From contig JARGNZ010000003.1 in assembly GCA_029209985.1 (NCBI GenBank), positions 1-32,188 on the forward strand: a stretch of 32,188 bases of DNA, written 5' to 3'. Positions 17,821-26,155 of the stretch are shown here, piece by piece. The notes beneath the pieces are model-generated. The model ran no database searches. It was not told the origin of the DNA and saw nothing but the letters and a program-made list of their open reading frames with translations. A program made the position numbers and the translations under genes. This DNA is from Parvibaculaceae bacterium. Lineage in GTDB: Bacteria > Pseudomonadota > Alphaproteobacteria > Parvibaculales > Parvibaculaceae. Position 1 is the stretch's first letter; each line of letters starts with the position of its first letter.

Positions 17821-17857
17821 TCTATAGCCAAGTTAAGCTCAAAACCAGAGGCACCCA

Positions 17858-18838
17858 ATGACAAAAGCAATCCGTGTAAGCGAACCCGGTGGTCCTGAAA
17901 AAATGACGCTAGAGGACATCACTCTAGAAGATCCCGCTCCGGGTCATGTCAAAGTACGCCACACTGCAATCGGCATAAATTACATCGACACCTACCACCG
18001 CTCCGGCCTCTATCCAATCCCCTACCCCTCCGGTATAGGACTAGAAGCAGCAGGCGAAATAACAGCTGTTGGCGACGGTGTAACTCACCTCAAAATAGGC
18101 GACCGCGTTGCCTATGGCTCCGGTCCCTTAGGTGCTTATTCAGAAGAACAAAACACCTTTGCCGCCCGCGTTGCAAAAATCCCAGACGGTGTCACCGATG
18201 AAGAAGCTGCATGCTTGATGATGAAAGGCATGACAGTCCGTTATCTATTCAAAGGCACCTACAAAGTAAAAGCCGGCGACACGATTCTCTTTCACGCCGC
18301 AGCCGGAGGCGTCGGTCTCATTGCATGCCAATGGGCGAAAGACCTAGGGGTCACTCTCATCGGAACTGTAAGTTCCCAAGAAAAAGCCGAGCTCGCAAAA
18401 GCCAATGGATGTGCCCATGTCATCAATTATAGTCACGAAGACATTGCCACACGTGTAAAAGAAATCACCGATGGCAAAGGTGTGCCAGTTGTCTATGACG
18501 GCGTAGGCAAAGACACTTTCGCCGCCTCCCTCGATTGCCTCCAACCCCGTGGTCTACTGGCAAGTTTTGGGAACGCATCTGGCCCTGTGACCGGTGTTGA
18601 TCTCGGCATTCTCGCCACCAAAGGCTCTCTTTATGTCACCCGCCCAACCATGATCCACTACACGTTGACCCAGGAAGAGTTTGATGAAACCGCCGCAGAT
18701 GTTTTTGATGCGGTCGCACGCGGCGCCATAAAGGCAAACGTCAATCAGAGATATCCATTATCTCAAGCTGCCCGCGCCCATGAAGAATTAGAAACTCGCA
18801 AAACAACCGGTGCAAGTATCTTAATCCCTGGCAGCTAA
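17858..18838 (+). CDS. NADPH:quinone oxidoreductase (zinc-independent, QOR type)
   Basis: This medium-chain dehydrogenase/reductase superfamily enzyme of 326 residues should reduce quinones with NADPH. The N-terminal segment GINYIDTYHRSGLYP is the QOR signature. The nucleotide fold has AAAGGVG (about 147-153), and the zinc-binding Cys cluster of alcohol dehydrogenases is absent, as expected for the quinone reductase branch. The C-terminal HEELETRKTTGASILIP is also family-typical. The ATG at 17858 follows an AGAGG site. It has its own promoter region with two palindromes and ends in a bidirectional terminator shared with rho. QorA is the closest E. coli name, but I do not assign the symbol. 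Confidence 0.93.
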   Translation: MTKAIRVSEPGGPEKMTLEDITLEDPAPGHVKVRHTAIGINYIDTYHRSGLYPIPYPSGIGLEAAGEITAVGDGVTHLKIGDRVAYGSGPLGAYSEEQNTFAARVAKIPDGVTDEEAACLMMKGMTVRYLFKGTYKVKAGDTILFHAAAGGVGLIACQWAKDLGVTLIGTVSSQEKAELAKANGCAHVINYSHEDIATRVKEITDGKGVPVVYDGVGKDTFAASLDCLQPRGLLASFGNASGPVTGVDLGILATKGSLYVTRPTMIHYTLTQEEFDETAADVFDAVARGAIKANVNQRYPLSQAARAHEELETRKTTGASILIPGS

Positions 18839-18862
18839 TAGACTAATCAAGCTACCCAATAC

Positions 18863-18894
18863 AAAAGGCCTGTCATTCGATGACAGGCCTTTTT
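18863..18894. terminator. Bidirectional terminator between quinone oxidoreductase gene and rho
   Basis: AAAAGGCCTGTCA, loop TTCGA, TGACAGGCCTTTT form a 13-bp stem with A-rich and T-rich flanks, so it can work in both directions. It lies between convergent genes. Confidence 0.9.
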
Positions 18895-18942
18895 CATAGA
18901 GTCCATAAGTCACAATATGACTCATACGGATCATATTTTAAA

Positions 18943-20208
18943 TTACGTATTCATGCTGTCGAAGAACTCATCGTTACATTTTGTTTGACGCAATTTATCA
19001 AGCAAGAACTCGATCGCATCCACAGTCCCCATTGGGTTGAGAATACGGCGCAGCACATAAATTTTCTGCAACGTCACTTTGTCCGTAAGCAGCTCTTCTT
19101 TACGCGTACCAGATTTCAGAATATCGATGGCTGGGAAGACCCGCTTATCAGCAACCTTGCGATCCAAGATAACCTCAGAATTGCCTGTCCCTTTAAATTC
19201 TTCAAAAATAACTTCATCCATACGGCTCCCCGTATCGATCAACGCCGTCGCAATAATTGTAAGAGAACCACCCTCTTCAATATTACGTGCCGCCCCAAAG
19301 AAACGTTTTGGACGTTGCAATGCATTGGCATCCACACCCCCGGTCAATACTTTACCAGAGCTTGGCACCACAGTGTTATAGGCCCGTCCAAGACGGGTAA
19401 TGGAATCGAGCAGAATAACCACATCGCGCCCATGCTCCGTAAGCCGTTTAGCCTTTTCAATAACCATTTCAGCTACTTGCACGTGACGCACCGCCGGCTC
19501 ATCAAAAGTGGAAGAAACAACCTCCCCTTTTACAGAGCGTTTCATGTCAGTCACTTCTTCAGGGCGCTCATCAATCAACAAAACGATCAAATAGCATTCC
19601 GGGTGATTGGCAGCGATTGAATGAGCAATATTTTGCAGCAACACAGTTTTACCAGTGCGAGGCGGCGCAACGATCAAAGCCCGTTGTCCTTTCCCCAAAG
19701 GCGCCACAATATCGATCACCCGCGCTGATTTATCTTTCAACGTTGGATCATCAACTTCCATGTTGATTTTTTCATCTGGATAAAGCGGGGTCAGGTTATC
19801 GAAATGAACCTTATGCCGTACTTTTTCTGGATCTTCAAAATTAACAGAATTGACTTTCAACAACGCAAAATAGCGTTCCCCATCTTTCGGGCCACGAATA
19901 TCCCCTTCAACCGTATCCCCTGTACGCAAAGAGAAACGACGAATTTGGCTAGGGCTTACATAAATATCGTCAGGACCGGGCAAATAGTTGGCTTGTGGAG
20001 ACCTTAGGAAACCAAAACCATCCTGAAGAACTTCCATCACCCCTTCACCGATAATATCGATATCTTGCTCAGCCAGTCTTTTCAAAATGGCAAACATCAG
20101 TTCTTGCGTACGCAAGGTACTGGCATTTTCAACTTCCTGCTCTTCAGCAAATGAAAGCAATTCAGTTGGAGACTTAGCTTTGAGGTCGAGCAGTTTGATC
20201 TGCGGCAT
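18943..20208 (-). CDS. rho: Transcription termination factor Rho
   Basis: Rho is a hexameric RNA helicase that ends transcription at rut-dependent sites. The product is 421 residues, normal for the family. The primary RNA-binding fold has GFGFLR (about 64-69). Walker A is PPRTGKT (about 182-188), Walker B is VVILLD (about 263-268), and the Q/R-loop region follows. The start at ATG 20208 gives [18 protein letters not shown], the usual N-terminus. The gene lies in the conserved order hemE-hemH-hemJ-rho, but 366 bp separate it from hemJ and that leader is pyrimidine-rich on the sense strand. Confidence 0.98.
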   Translation of the reverse strand: MPQIKLLDLKAKSPTELLSFAEEQEVENASTLRTQELMFAILKRLAEQDIDIIGEGVMEVLQDGFGFLRSPQANYLPGPDDIYVSPSQIRRFSLRTGDTVEGDIRGPKDGERYFALLKVNSVNFEDPEKVRHKVHFDNLTPLYPDEKINMEVDDPTLKDKSARVIDIVAPLGKGQRALIVAPPRTGKTVLLQNIAHSIAANHPECYLIVLLIDERPEEVTDMKRSVKGEVVSSTFDEPAVRHVQVAEMVIEKAKRLTEHGRDVVILLDSITRLGRAYNTVVPSSGKVLTGGVDANALQRPKRFFGAARNIEEGGSLTIIATALIDTGSRMDEVIFEEFKGTGNSEVILDRKVADKRVFPAIDILKSGTRKEELLTDKVTLQKIYVLRRILNPMGTVDAIEFLLDKLRQTKCNDEFFDSMNT

Positions 20209-20574
20209 GAAAATTCTCTGTCTTAATTTAGGGAATATTGGAATGGAACGATCAGCTTTGCCATACGTCGATAGGGAATGCCAACCAACACATAATGAGG
20301 CAAAAGAAGAATCTAAAATGAAATCGTATGAAACTCATACTTCAATTAGTCGCGGCCTTCATGAAACAATCAGTGCCACAAAAATGACAAGAGCAAAAAT
20401 CGAAGCACAAATGAACAAAGCTGAAGAAAGGAGTCTAAAAAGGAAGGCAATAGAGAGGAAATGAGACATCAAATTTAAGCAAGGTGAACCCCGCAGAAGT
20501 CAATCTAATGCTAATAAATGCTTATAACCGATTTTTTTTGAAAGGGAAAGTCCAAGATTAAAAAGCTATCCCCC
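20209..20574 (-). promoter_or_regulatory. rho leader region, pyrimidine-rich
   Basis: The 366 bp between hemJ and rho hold no convincing gene. On the rho sense strand the stretch 20460-20401 contains 48 pyrimidines in 60 bases with only 7 G, the composition of a rut (Rho loading) site. Rho autoregulates through its leader in E. coli, so premature termination here is plausible. A 48-codon plus-strand ORF (20318-20464) overlaps this stretch and is judged incidental. Confidence 0.4.
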
Positions 20575-21036
20575 CTAAAATGGGCGCACGATGACCATAA
20601 TAACAATGAAAATCGTCAAAACAGGCGGAATTTCATTCATGATACGCAAAGTCCGAGACGTAAAAGGCCGCTCATCCCGTGCAAATGCTTTACGCCACCG
20701 AGCTAAAAACCCGTGATACCCAGACATAATCAGAACTAAAAAAAGCTTCACATGGATCCAGCCATCAGCCCAATCGATCACACCCGGCGTTAAAAGCAAT
20801 AGGCCCCCAAACAGAAAAGCAGCCCCCATCGCTGGATTGATAATCCGGCGCAGCAAAAGCTCTTCCATCTTTTTGTAATTCTCAGAAATATCTGAACCCA
20901 CAGCGCTTTCGCGGTGATACACAAAAAGACGTGGCAAATAATACATCCCCGCCATCCAGAAAATGACAGAAATCACATGAAGCGCTTTGATCCATAAATA
21001 GCTGGATGACAGGCCATCAAAAAAAATCTCGCTCAT
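20575..21036 (-). CDS. hemJ: Protoporphyrinogen oxidase HemJ
   Basis: This membrane enzyme oxidises protoporphyrinogen IX to protoporphyrin IX, the next-to-last heme step. The 153-residue product has about four membrane segments and the HemJ signatures WIKALHVISVIFWMAGM (with His20), YLPRLFVYH, RRIINPAMGAAF and WIHVKLFLVLIMSGYHG. The ATG at 21036 has GAAGG four bases upstream. It lies 32 bp after the hemH stop on the same strand, so hemE-hemH-hemJ supply consecutive parts of the heme pathway. This is the standard alternative to HemG and HemY in alphaproteobacteria. Confidence 0.96.
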   Translation of the reverse strand: MSEIFFDGLSSSYLWIKALHVISVIFWMAGMYYLPRLFVYHRESAVGSDISENYKKMEELLLRRIINPAMGAAFLFGGLLLLTPGVIDWADGWIHVKLFLVLIMSGYHGFLARWRKAFARDERPFTSRTLRIMNEIPPVLTIFIVIMVIVRPF

Positions 21037-21068
21037 AACACCTTCGCCTTCAACACAACCACCCCAGA

Positions 21069-22136
21069 TTAAGACTTACCAGAGATCAAATCATAAGCCG
21101 AACACCCGTAATCATCTTCACAAATCGCCTTATGCGAAGCTGGATCCGTTGCAAGCGCCTCACGTACTAGCTTACCAAGCGCACCGATAAAGTTGGGTTC
21201 AGTTCCAATAGCTTCAACCCGCAAATAGATAGACACCCCGGCCTCTTTCGCAAGTTCTCCATATTCAATATCAAGCTCAACAAGAGTTTCAGAATGCTCC
21301 GTGACAAAGGCAATCGGGGCCACCACAACAGCTTTCCCATCAGCACCCGCCCGCTTAATTTCATCTTCAGTAGAAGGGACAATCCACTCCATCGGTCCCA
21401 CTCTACTCTGATAACAATCAAGCCAATCAAGCTCAGCCATACCCAACCCGTCCGCAATCGCCCGGCATGTTTGGCGCACATGGTTTTGATAAGGGTCACC
21501 CCCCTCAATCACTGATTTTGGCAAGCCATGGGCTGAAAGCAACAACCGAACATATTCCAAGCCGCCTGCATCCTGAATAGCTTTTTCAACAACAGGTTTA
21601 ATCAAATTCACCTGCCCCTGAATAAAGCCCGGCTCTGTTGGATAAGAGCAAACAATATGCGTGGGTTTATCAAGCTGATTGGCCCGCGCTGCCCGGCCCC
21701 ATTCCTTCAACGAACTTTCGGTCGTTGTTGTGGAATACTGAGGGTAAAGCGAGAGCAAAACAATTTCATCAGCTCCCCAAGCTTGAACCTCCTTGGCGGC
21801 TTGATCAGAAAATGGATGCCAGTAACGCATTGCGATAAAGCATTTTGCATCAAAATCCGCGCCTAAGTCAGTTTCTAAACTGCTGCCCTGTTCAAGCGTT
21901 AAGGGAACAATGGGAGAGCCGCCCCCCATATATTGATAAATCTCCCGTGCAATAGGGGCGCGACGAGAAGAGATTAACTTCGCCACAAGCCATCGAAATG
22001 GATTGGGCAACCGAATGATTGCGGGATCACGAAACAAATTGAACAAAAAAGGTTTCACCGCATCAGGACAATCTGGACCACCCAAATTCATCAAGACAAC
22101 AGCCACTTTCTTTTTTGGCAGATTTGTTTGTGTCAC
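21069..22136 (-). CDS. hemH: Ferrochelatase
   Basis: The enzyme inserts ferrous iron into protoporphyrin IX to make heme. The product starts MTQTNLPKKKVAVVLMNLGG and has 355 residues. MNLGGPD, the YMGGGSPI loop and the catalytic-His segment LLLSAHGLPKSV are all present, as is the late YCSRVGP-like region (here CYQSRVGP). I chose the GTG at 22136, which shares GTGA with the hemE stop and has GGAG eight bases upstream. The longer frame from GTG 22145 lies inside hemE. The stop-start overlap implies translational coupling to hemE. Confidence 0.96.
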   Translation of the reverse strand: MTQTNLPKKKVAVVLMNLGGPDCPDAVKPFLFNLFRDPAIIRLPNPFRWLVAKLISSRRAPIAREIYQYMGGGSPIVPLTLEQGSSLETDLGADFDAKCFIAMRYWHPFSDQAAKEVQAWGADEIVLLSLYPQYSTTTTESSLKEWGRAARANQLDKPTHIVCSYPTEPGFIQGQVNLIKPVVEKAIQDAGGLEYVRLLLSAHGLPKSVIEGGDPYQNHVRQTCRAIADGLGMAELDWLDCYQSRVGPMEWIVPSTEDEIKRAGADGKAVVVAPIAFVTEHSETLVELDIEYGELAKEAGVSIYLRVEAIGTEPNFIGALGKLVREALATDPASHKAICEDDYGCSAYDLISGKS

Positions 22137-23206
22137 GGCTTCCACTCCTTCACCAATTCAACAAGCTCACCCACATGCTCAGGAGGCGTATGTGGCACAA
22201 TTCCGTGTCCTAAATTAAAAACAAAAGGACCGTGCCCAAGGGTATCAAGAATATGCAAAGCACTTTCGCGCATGGTTTCCCCCCCAGCCACAAGCGCAAG
22301 CGGGTCTAAATTCCCCTGCACAGTGCCAAGTGGTTGCAATACTTTTGCCGCCCATGCGGGATCAACACCTGTATCAATGCTAATCGCATTAATACCTGTT
22401 TCCCGAATATAGGTTTCGTAAGAAGCCCCAACACCCTTTGGAAAGCCAATAACAGGTACGTTAGGACATTGATCGGCCAATCGCGCACGCAATCGACGCA
22501 TCGGTTCTAAGCACCATTTGCGGAAATAAGGGGCAGGTAAACTCCCCGCCCACGTATCAAAAATTTGCAAAGCTTCAGCACCAGCCACAACTTGGGCGAT
22601 GAGATAATCCCCAGTGACTTCAGTCAGCAAATCAATGAGCCGCTGAAATGTTTCAGGCTCGTTATACCCTAAAGCCTTTGCCGCTCCTTGGTCGGGAGAA
22701 CCACGCCCCCCCACCATGTAGGTTGCAACGGTCCACGGAGCCCCAGCAAATCCAATCAAAGCGGTTTCATCAGGCAAGGCTGCCCGTAAGCCAGAAACTG
22801 TTTTGAAAACCGGCATAAGATGGTCCAGCACCCGGTCCCCATCAAGCGCATCAATTTGTGCTGCTGTGGTAATCGGTTCTAGAACTGGGCCAATGCCCTC
22901 TTCAAACCGCACTGGTTGGCCTAATGCATCTGGGATTACCAAAATATCAGAAAACAAAATTGACGCATCAAAGCCAAACCGCCGGATAGGCTGCAATGTA
23001 ACTTCAATCGCATGTTCTGGGGTGTAACAAAGATCAAGAAAACTCCCAGCAACTGCCCGGCGTTCTTTGTATTCAGGCAAATACCGACCAGCTTGACGCA
23101 TCAACCAAATGGGAGGGCGATCTGTGGGCTCTCCTCTAAGGGCTTTGAGAAAGCGTTTTTCACTTGATTGGAGAGCAGTGGATGGTGCGGCTGTCTTCGA
23201 TGTCAT
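22133..23206 (-). CDS. hemE: Uroporphyrinogen decarboxylase
   Basis: The enzyme removes four carboxyl groups from uroporphyrinogen III to give coproporphyrinogen III. The product is 357 residues, normal length. The substrate-binding N-terminus RPPIWLMRQAGRYLPEY and the FSDILVIPDALG and GFAGAPWTVATYMV segments are family hallmarks. The ATG at 23206 is preceded only by a weak GTGAGT site. It is the first gene left of the putative origin and is transcribed away from it, as hemE is in Caulobacter and other alphaproteobacteria. Confidence 0.97.
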   Translation of the reverse strand: MTSKTAAPSTALQSSEKRFLKALRGEPTDRPPIWLMRQAGRYLPEYKERRAVAGSFLDLCYTPEHAIEVTLQPIRRFGFDASILFSDILVIPDALGQPVRFEEGIGPVLEPITTAAQIDALDGDRVLDHLMPVFKTVSGLRAALPDETALIGFAGAPWTVATYMVGGRGSPDQGAAKALGYNEPETFQRLIDLLTEVTGDYLIAQVVAGAEALQIFDTWAGSLPAPYFRKWCLEPMRRLRARLADQCPNVPVIGFPKGVGASYETYIRETGINAISIDTGVDPAWAAKVLQPLGTVQGNLDPLALVAGGETMRESALHILDTLGHGPFVFNLGHGIVPHTPPEHVGELVELVKEWKP

Positions 23207-23346
23207 TGTAACTCACTGAGTTTCTTCTAGCCTATGTGAAGGCTGTAAGATTGGGCGTTTCATAGGCGATAGGCAAAACAGTTGATTGAGTGAATGTATA
23301 TCAGGGATAGCTAAGGGCATATCCAATTTCCAAAAGATTTTAATAT

Positions 23347-23382
23347 CTATAGGTAGTGGTAGTAGTAGTACCCTGTGGATAA
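23347..23382 (-). promoter_or_regulatory. DnaA box plus DnaA-trio unwinding element
   Basis: On the minus strand a perfect TTATCCACA (23382-23374) is followed by GGGTA, then CTA CTA CTA CCA CTA CCT, then AT-rich DNA running towards hemE. Box, short GC block and repeated triplets in this order and spacing match the basal unwinding system described for the B. subtilis origin, where DnaA loads on single-stranded trios. The element would open DNA on the hemE side. Confidence 0.7.
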
Positions 23383-23406
23383 GGAGGATTATTTTTTGAA
23401 CTCTTT

Positions 23407-23415
23407 TTATTCACA
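23407..23415 (+). promoter_or_regulatory. DnaA box (TTATTCACA)
   Basis: The sequence matches TTWTNCACA within a T-rich stretch (23391-23411), close to the perfect box at 23374-23382. Confidence 0.6.
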
Positions 23416-23488
23416 CTTATGGAGCCTTTCTAAAGCAATTTCAGATTATTCAAACTGTCATTTTTGTCGCGCGGGATGGATTTGGATT

Positions 23489-23506
23489 CCTTGAGGAGTC
23501 TCAAGG
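23489..23506. repeat. Palindrome in oriC containing a GANTC site
   Basis: CCTTGAG-GAGT-CTCAAGG is a perfect 7-bp inverted repeat around four bases, with GAGTC at its centre and GATTC just left (23485-23489). It may be a protein site or a cruciform element within the origin. Confidence 0.5.
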
Positions 23507-23529
23507 CTCTTCCCTGTGCAAAGTCTTGC

Positions 23530-23538
23530 TGTGGATAA
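23530..23538 (-). promoter_or_regulatory. Perfect DnaA box
   Basis: TGTGGATAA, the reverse complement of TTATCCACA, lies in the middle of the origin gap. A weaker TGTGCAAAG lies at 23515-23523. Confidence 0.75.
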
Positions 23539-23695
23539 GTATAAAGATGGGGACAAGTAAAGCACTACTCTCAAGACATACTTTTATCCCCATGATCCCC
23601 AAGCTGGAGAGTCCGGTTTTCAAGGGACTCATGAAAGTGTGTGCGACTAAGGGATGGCCAAGTAGTACCAATTGACCCTGTTCATATCTCGCCAG

Positions 23696-23723
23696 TTTTC
23701 CACGTTTTCCACAGCTATCCACA
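23696..23723 (+). promoter_or_regulatory. Cluster of three DnaA boxes
   Basis: TTTTCCACG (23696-23704), TTTTCCACA (23705-23713) and CTATCCACA (23715-23723) are three tandem, same-direction DnaA-like boxes. They lie about 120 bp before the PPDK regulator start. The middle one fits the TTWTNCACA consensus. Confidence 0.7.
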
Positions 23724-23841
23724 GGTCCCTACCAAAGTATGACCGCTAAATTTTTGGGAATTTAGTATGCCCTACTGGGTACTGCTGGCTTTTGGGGCGA
23801 ACTGTCGATATTTTACGGTGCATCAACAGTCAGGACATTTT

Positions 23842-24687
23842 ATGGCAACCCGCCGCATTTTCCATCTTCACCTTTTATCCGATGCTACCGGCGAAACTTT
23901 GAATGCGGTGGCGCGCGCGGCGTGTGCCCAATATGAGGATGTGCGCCCGGTCGAGCATATTTATGCGTTGGTTCGGGGTCCAAAACAGTTAGACCGTGCG
24001 ATCGGAGAAATTGAAGCGGCTCCTGGCATTGTGATGTTCACAATGGTCAACGCAGATCTGCGCGATAAATTAGTCCGCAAATGTGCTGAGTTGGAAATCC
24101 CGTGTATCTCAGTGTTGGACCCTGTGATTGGTGCGCTCGGCTCTTATTTGGGCCGCAAAATTTCCAATAAGCCGGGCGGGCAACACGCAATGAATGCGGA
24201 GTATTTTGATCGCATTGAGGCGCTCAATTATACAATGGCCCATGATGATGGGCAGGAAACCGCCGACATCAATGATGCCGATATTGTGTTGGTAGGCGTG
24301 TCGCGCACATCCAAAACACCTACTTGCATTTATTTGGCAAACCGGGGGATCAAAGCTGCAAATATTCCTCTCGTACCCAATGTGCCCTTGCCCGACAGTC
24401 TGATGGTCGCGACAAACCCTCTAATTGTAGGTTTGATTGCAAACCCTGAACGTCTCGTACAAATACGTAAGAACCGGCTTCTTTCTTTGAATGAGAAACA
24501 AGAAACAGAATATGTCGACAAAAAGCTTGTGACCGATGAAGTGGCTCAGGCTCGCAGGCTTTATAATAAGCACGGCTGGGCTACCATCGATGTGACCCGC
24601 CGCTCGATTGAAGAAACATCAGCCGCTGTGCTCAATCTCTATTCCCGCCATCGCCAAGAAATGATGCCAAGCTTGGCGGATGATTGA
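23842..24687 (+). CDS. Pyruvate, phosphate dikinase regulatory protein (DUF299)
   Basis: This is a bifunctional ADP-dependent kinase and phosphorylase that switches pyruvate phosphate dikinase (or PEP synthetase) off and on. The ATG at 23842 gives 281 residues starting MATRRIFHLHLLSDATGETL, the usual opening. An upstream ATG at 23767 lies in the origin region and lacks family similarity. The P-loop-like motif GVSRTSKTPT (about 152-161) and the LDPVIGALGSYLGRK segment are hallmarks. It is the first gene right of the origin, a position it shares in many alphaproteobacteria. Whether the target is PPDK or PEP synthetase cannot be told from this window. Confidence 0.93.
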   Translation: MATRRIFHLHLLSDATGETLNAVARAACAQYEDVRPVEHIYALVRGPKQLDRAIGEIEAAPGIVMFTMVNADLRDKLVRKCAELEIPCISVLDPVIGALGSYLGRKISNKPGGQHAMNAEYFDRIEALNYTMAHDDGQETADINDADIVLVGVSRTSKTPTCIYLANRGIKAANIPLVPNVPLPDSLMVATNPLIVGLIANPERLVQIRKNRLLSLNEKQETEYVDKKLVTDEVAQARRLYNKHGWATIDVTRRSIEETSAAVLNLYSRHRQEMMPSLADD

Positions 24688-24692
24688 GCCCC

Positions 24693-25295
24693 ATGACGCC
24701 ATCCGCTTCTCTTATTCTCGCATCTGGTAGCCAAGTCCGCGCACGCTTATTGGCTGACGCGGGGGTGCCATTTCAGGTTGAAGTTTCAGCGGTGGATGAG
24801 GCAAGGGCAAAGGAACATTTTCAAACTCCCACAGATGGTATGGCCTTGGCTCAACACCTTGCTTTGCTGAAAGCAAAGGCCGTGGGCAAAAAATTTCCAA
24901 ATCACTTTATCTTAGCAGCTGATCAAGTTTTAACCTGCGATGGGCGCCAATTTGATAAAGCAGAAACTACGGCCCAAGCGGCTGAAAACCTAAAATTTCT
25001 GCGCGGCAAAACCCACACGCTGCATAGTGCTCTGTGCATCGTCAAAGACCACGAACAAATATGGGCTCATCAGGATGCAGCACATCTCACTATGCGGCCA
25101 TTTTCAGATGAGTTCCTCACCGACTACCTGCACACAGTCGGAGACACTATTTTAAGCAGTGTCGGGTGTTATCTTTTAGAAAACACTGGCACGCAATTAT
25201 TTGACAAAATCGATGGCAATTATTTCACCATTCTAGGCTTGCCCTTACTACCGGTTTTAGAGTTTGCCCGTCTTCAAGGAATTCTTAAAACATGA
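24693..25295 (+). CDS. maf: Maf family nucleotide pyrophosphatase
   Basis: This house-cleaning enzyme hydrolyses non-canonical or modified nucleoside triphosphates. The product has 200 residues. The N-terminal [18 protein letters not shown] is the Maf signature, and AADQVL contains the catalytic acidic residue. The C-terminal [21 protein letters not shown] is also typical. The ATG at 24693 lies five bases after the stop of the preceding gene, and a TTG at 24684 would overlap that stop. The stop region overlaps aroE (ATGA). The AADQVL form is closer to the YceF subgroup than to YhdE, but that is a guess. Confidence 0.92.
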   Translation: MTPSASLILASGSQVRARLLADAGVPFQVEVSAVDEARAKEHFQTPTDGMALAQHLALLKAKAVGKKFPNHFILAADQVLTCDGRQFDKAETTAQAAENLKFLRGKTHTLHSALCIVKDHEQIWAHQDAAHLTMRPFSDEFLTDYLHTVGDTILSSVGCYLLENTGTQLFDKIDGNYFTILGLPLLPVLEFARLQGILKT

Positions 25296-26155
25296 CCGCC
25301 TCACCAACCGCGACACATAAAGTTGTTGTTATGGGATGGCCCATCACCCATTCACGCTCTCCCCTCATCCACTCCCATTGGATTAAAACACTTGGTGTTG
25401 CCAATGCCTCCTACGAAAAACTGGCGGTCAAACCAGAAGACTTGGTTGCCACACTCGAAAGGTTTGATGCGTTGGGATATGTCGGGGCGAATGTCACGGT
25501 TCCCCATAAAGAAACACTCTTTCAGTGGTTGCTTGAAAAACACCATGTAGACGAAAGTGCGCGGCAACTGAAAGCCGTCAACACATTGGTGAAAACGCCA
25601 GATGGTTGGGAAGGCCGAAATACCGACGGCTATGGTTTTATGGCCAACTTGGCCGATCGGTTAAAAAGCTTTGACCCTCAAAAAGGCCCCGCTCTTATAC
25701 TTGGTGCTGGCGGCGCGTCCCGCGCCATTGTGGCGGCATTGGCAAAAGCCGGCGTTCCAGAAATGCGCATTGCCAACCGCACAAAATCACGGGCAGAGCA
25801 TTTGGTGGATGACCTTGGTGTCAGTGCTAAAGTATATGAGTGGGAGGAGTTGGATAAGGGCATGGCAGAGGCCGCATTGGTTGTGAATACAACGTCTCTG
25901 GGCATGAGCGGCATGGACCCGCTTGTCGTAGATTTAAGTCCCCTTCCCACTGATGCCGCCGTAACAGACATTGTTTATGCACCGTTAGAGACAGACTTAT
26001 TGGCTCAAGCTCGGGCGCGGGGAAATCAAGTGGCAGATGGATTGGGCATGTTGCTTCATCAGGCTGTGCCCGGCTTTGAAGCTTGGTTTGGTGTGCGTCC
26101 AGAAGTAACAGAAACATTGCGCACGTTGATCTTAAAAGATCTAGGAGAAGCATAA
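25292..26155 (+). CDS. aroE: Shikimate dehydrogenase (NADP+)
   Basis: The enzyme reduces 3-dehydroshikimate to shikimate in aromatic amino-acid synthesis. The product is 287 residues. The substrate site shows HSRSPLIH (about 20-27), NVTVPHK with catalytic Lys73, and NTDGYGF with Asp112. The nucleotide fold has GAGGASRAI (about 138-146) and [11 protein letters not shown] for NADP binding. The start overlaps the maf stop as ATGA, and the stop overlaps the coaE start as TAATG. The three genes are therefore tightly coupled. Confidence 0.97.
   Translation: MTASPTATHKVVVMGWPITHSRSPLIHSHWIKTLGVANASYEKLAVKPEDLVATLERFDALGYVGANVTVPHKETLFQWLLEKHHVDESARQLKAVNTLVKTPDGWEGRNTDGYGFMANLADRLKSFDPQKGPALILGAGGASRAIVAALAKAGVPEMRIANRTKSRAEHLVDDLGVSAKVYEWEELDKGMAEAALVVNTTSLGMSGMDPLVVDLSPLPTDAAVTDIVYAPLETDLLAQARARGNQVADGLGMLLHQAVPGFEAWFGVRPEVTETLRTLILKDLGEA

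Larger units (their letters stand above)
23207..23841. other. oriC: Putative chromosomal replication origin (oriC)
   Basis: This 635-bp gap between divergent hemE and the PPDK-regulator gene has all the marks of an origin. It contains two perfect DnaA boxes (23374-23382 and 23530-23538), close matches at 23407-23415, 23584-23592, 23696-23704, 23705-23713 and 23715-23723, a CTA-triplet unwinding motif, AT-rich stretches and four GANTC sites between 23485 and 23630. Flanking genes point away on both sides and G/C strand bias changes across it. The gene context (hemE side) matches the mapped origin of Caulobacter. No dnaA gene lies in the window, which is usual for this class. Confidence 0.88.

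Noticed and set aside
17698-17831. 11-bp direct repeat TCTATAGCCAA at 17698 and 17821
   Set aside because: The first copy is part of the terminator stem, so the match is probably chance; the -10 element overlaps the second copy.
20318-20464. Plus-strand 48-codon ORF with basic, Lys/Glu-rich product in the rho leader
   Set aside because: It has no strong ribosome site and its purine-rich composition is explained by the pyrimidine-rich leader on the other strand.
23656-23668. Second AGTAGTACC in the origin, possibly another trio element
   Set aside because: No DnaA box lies next to it and only about two triplets are present.
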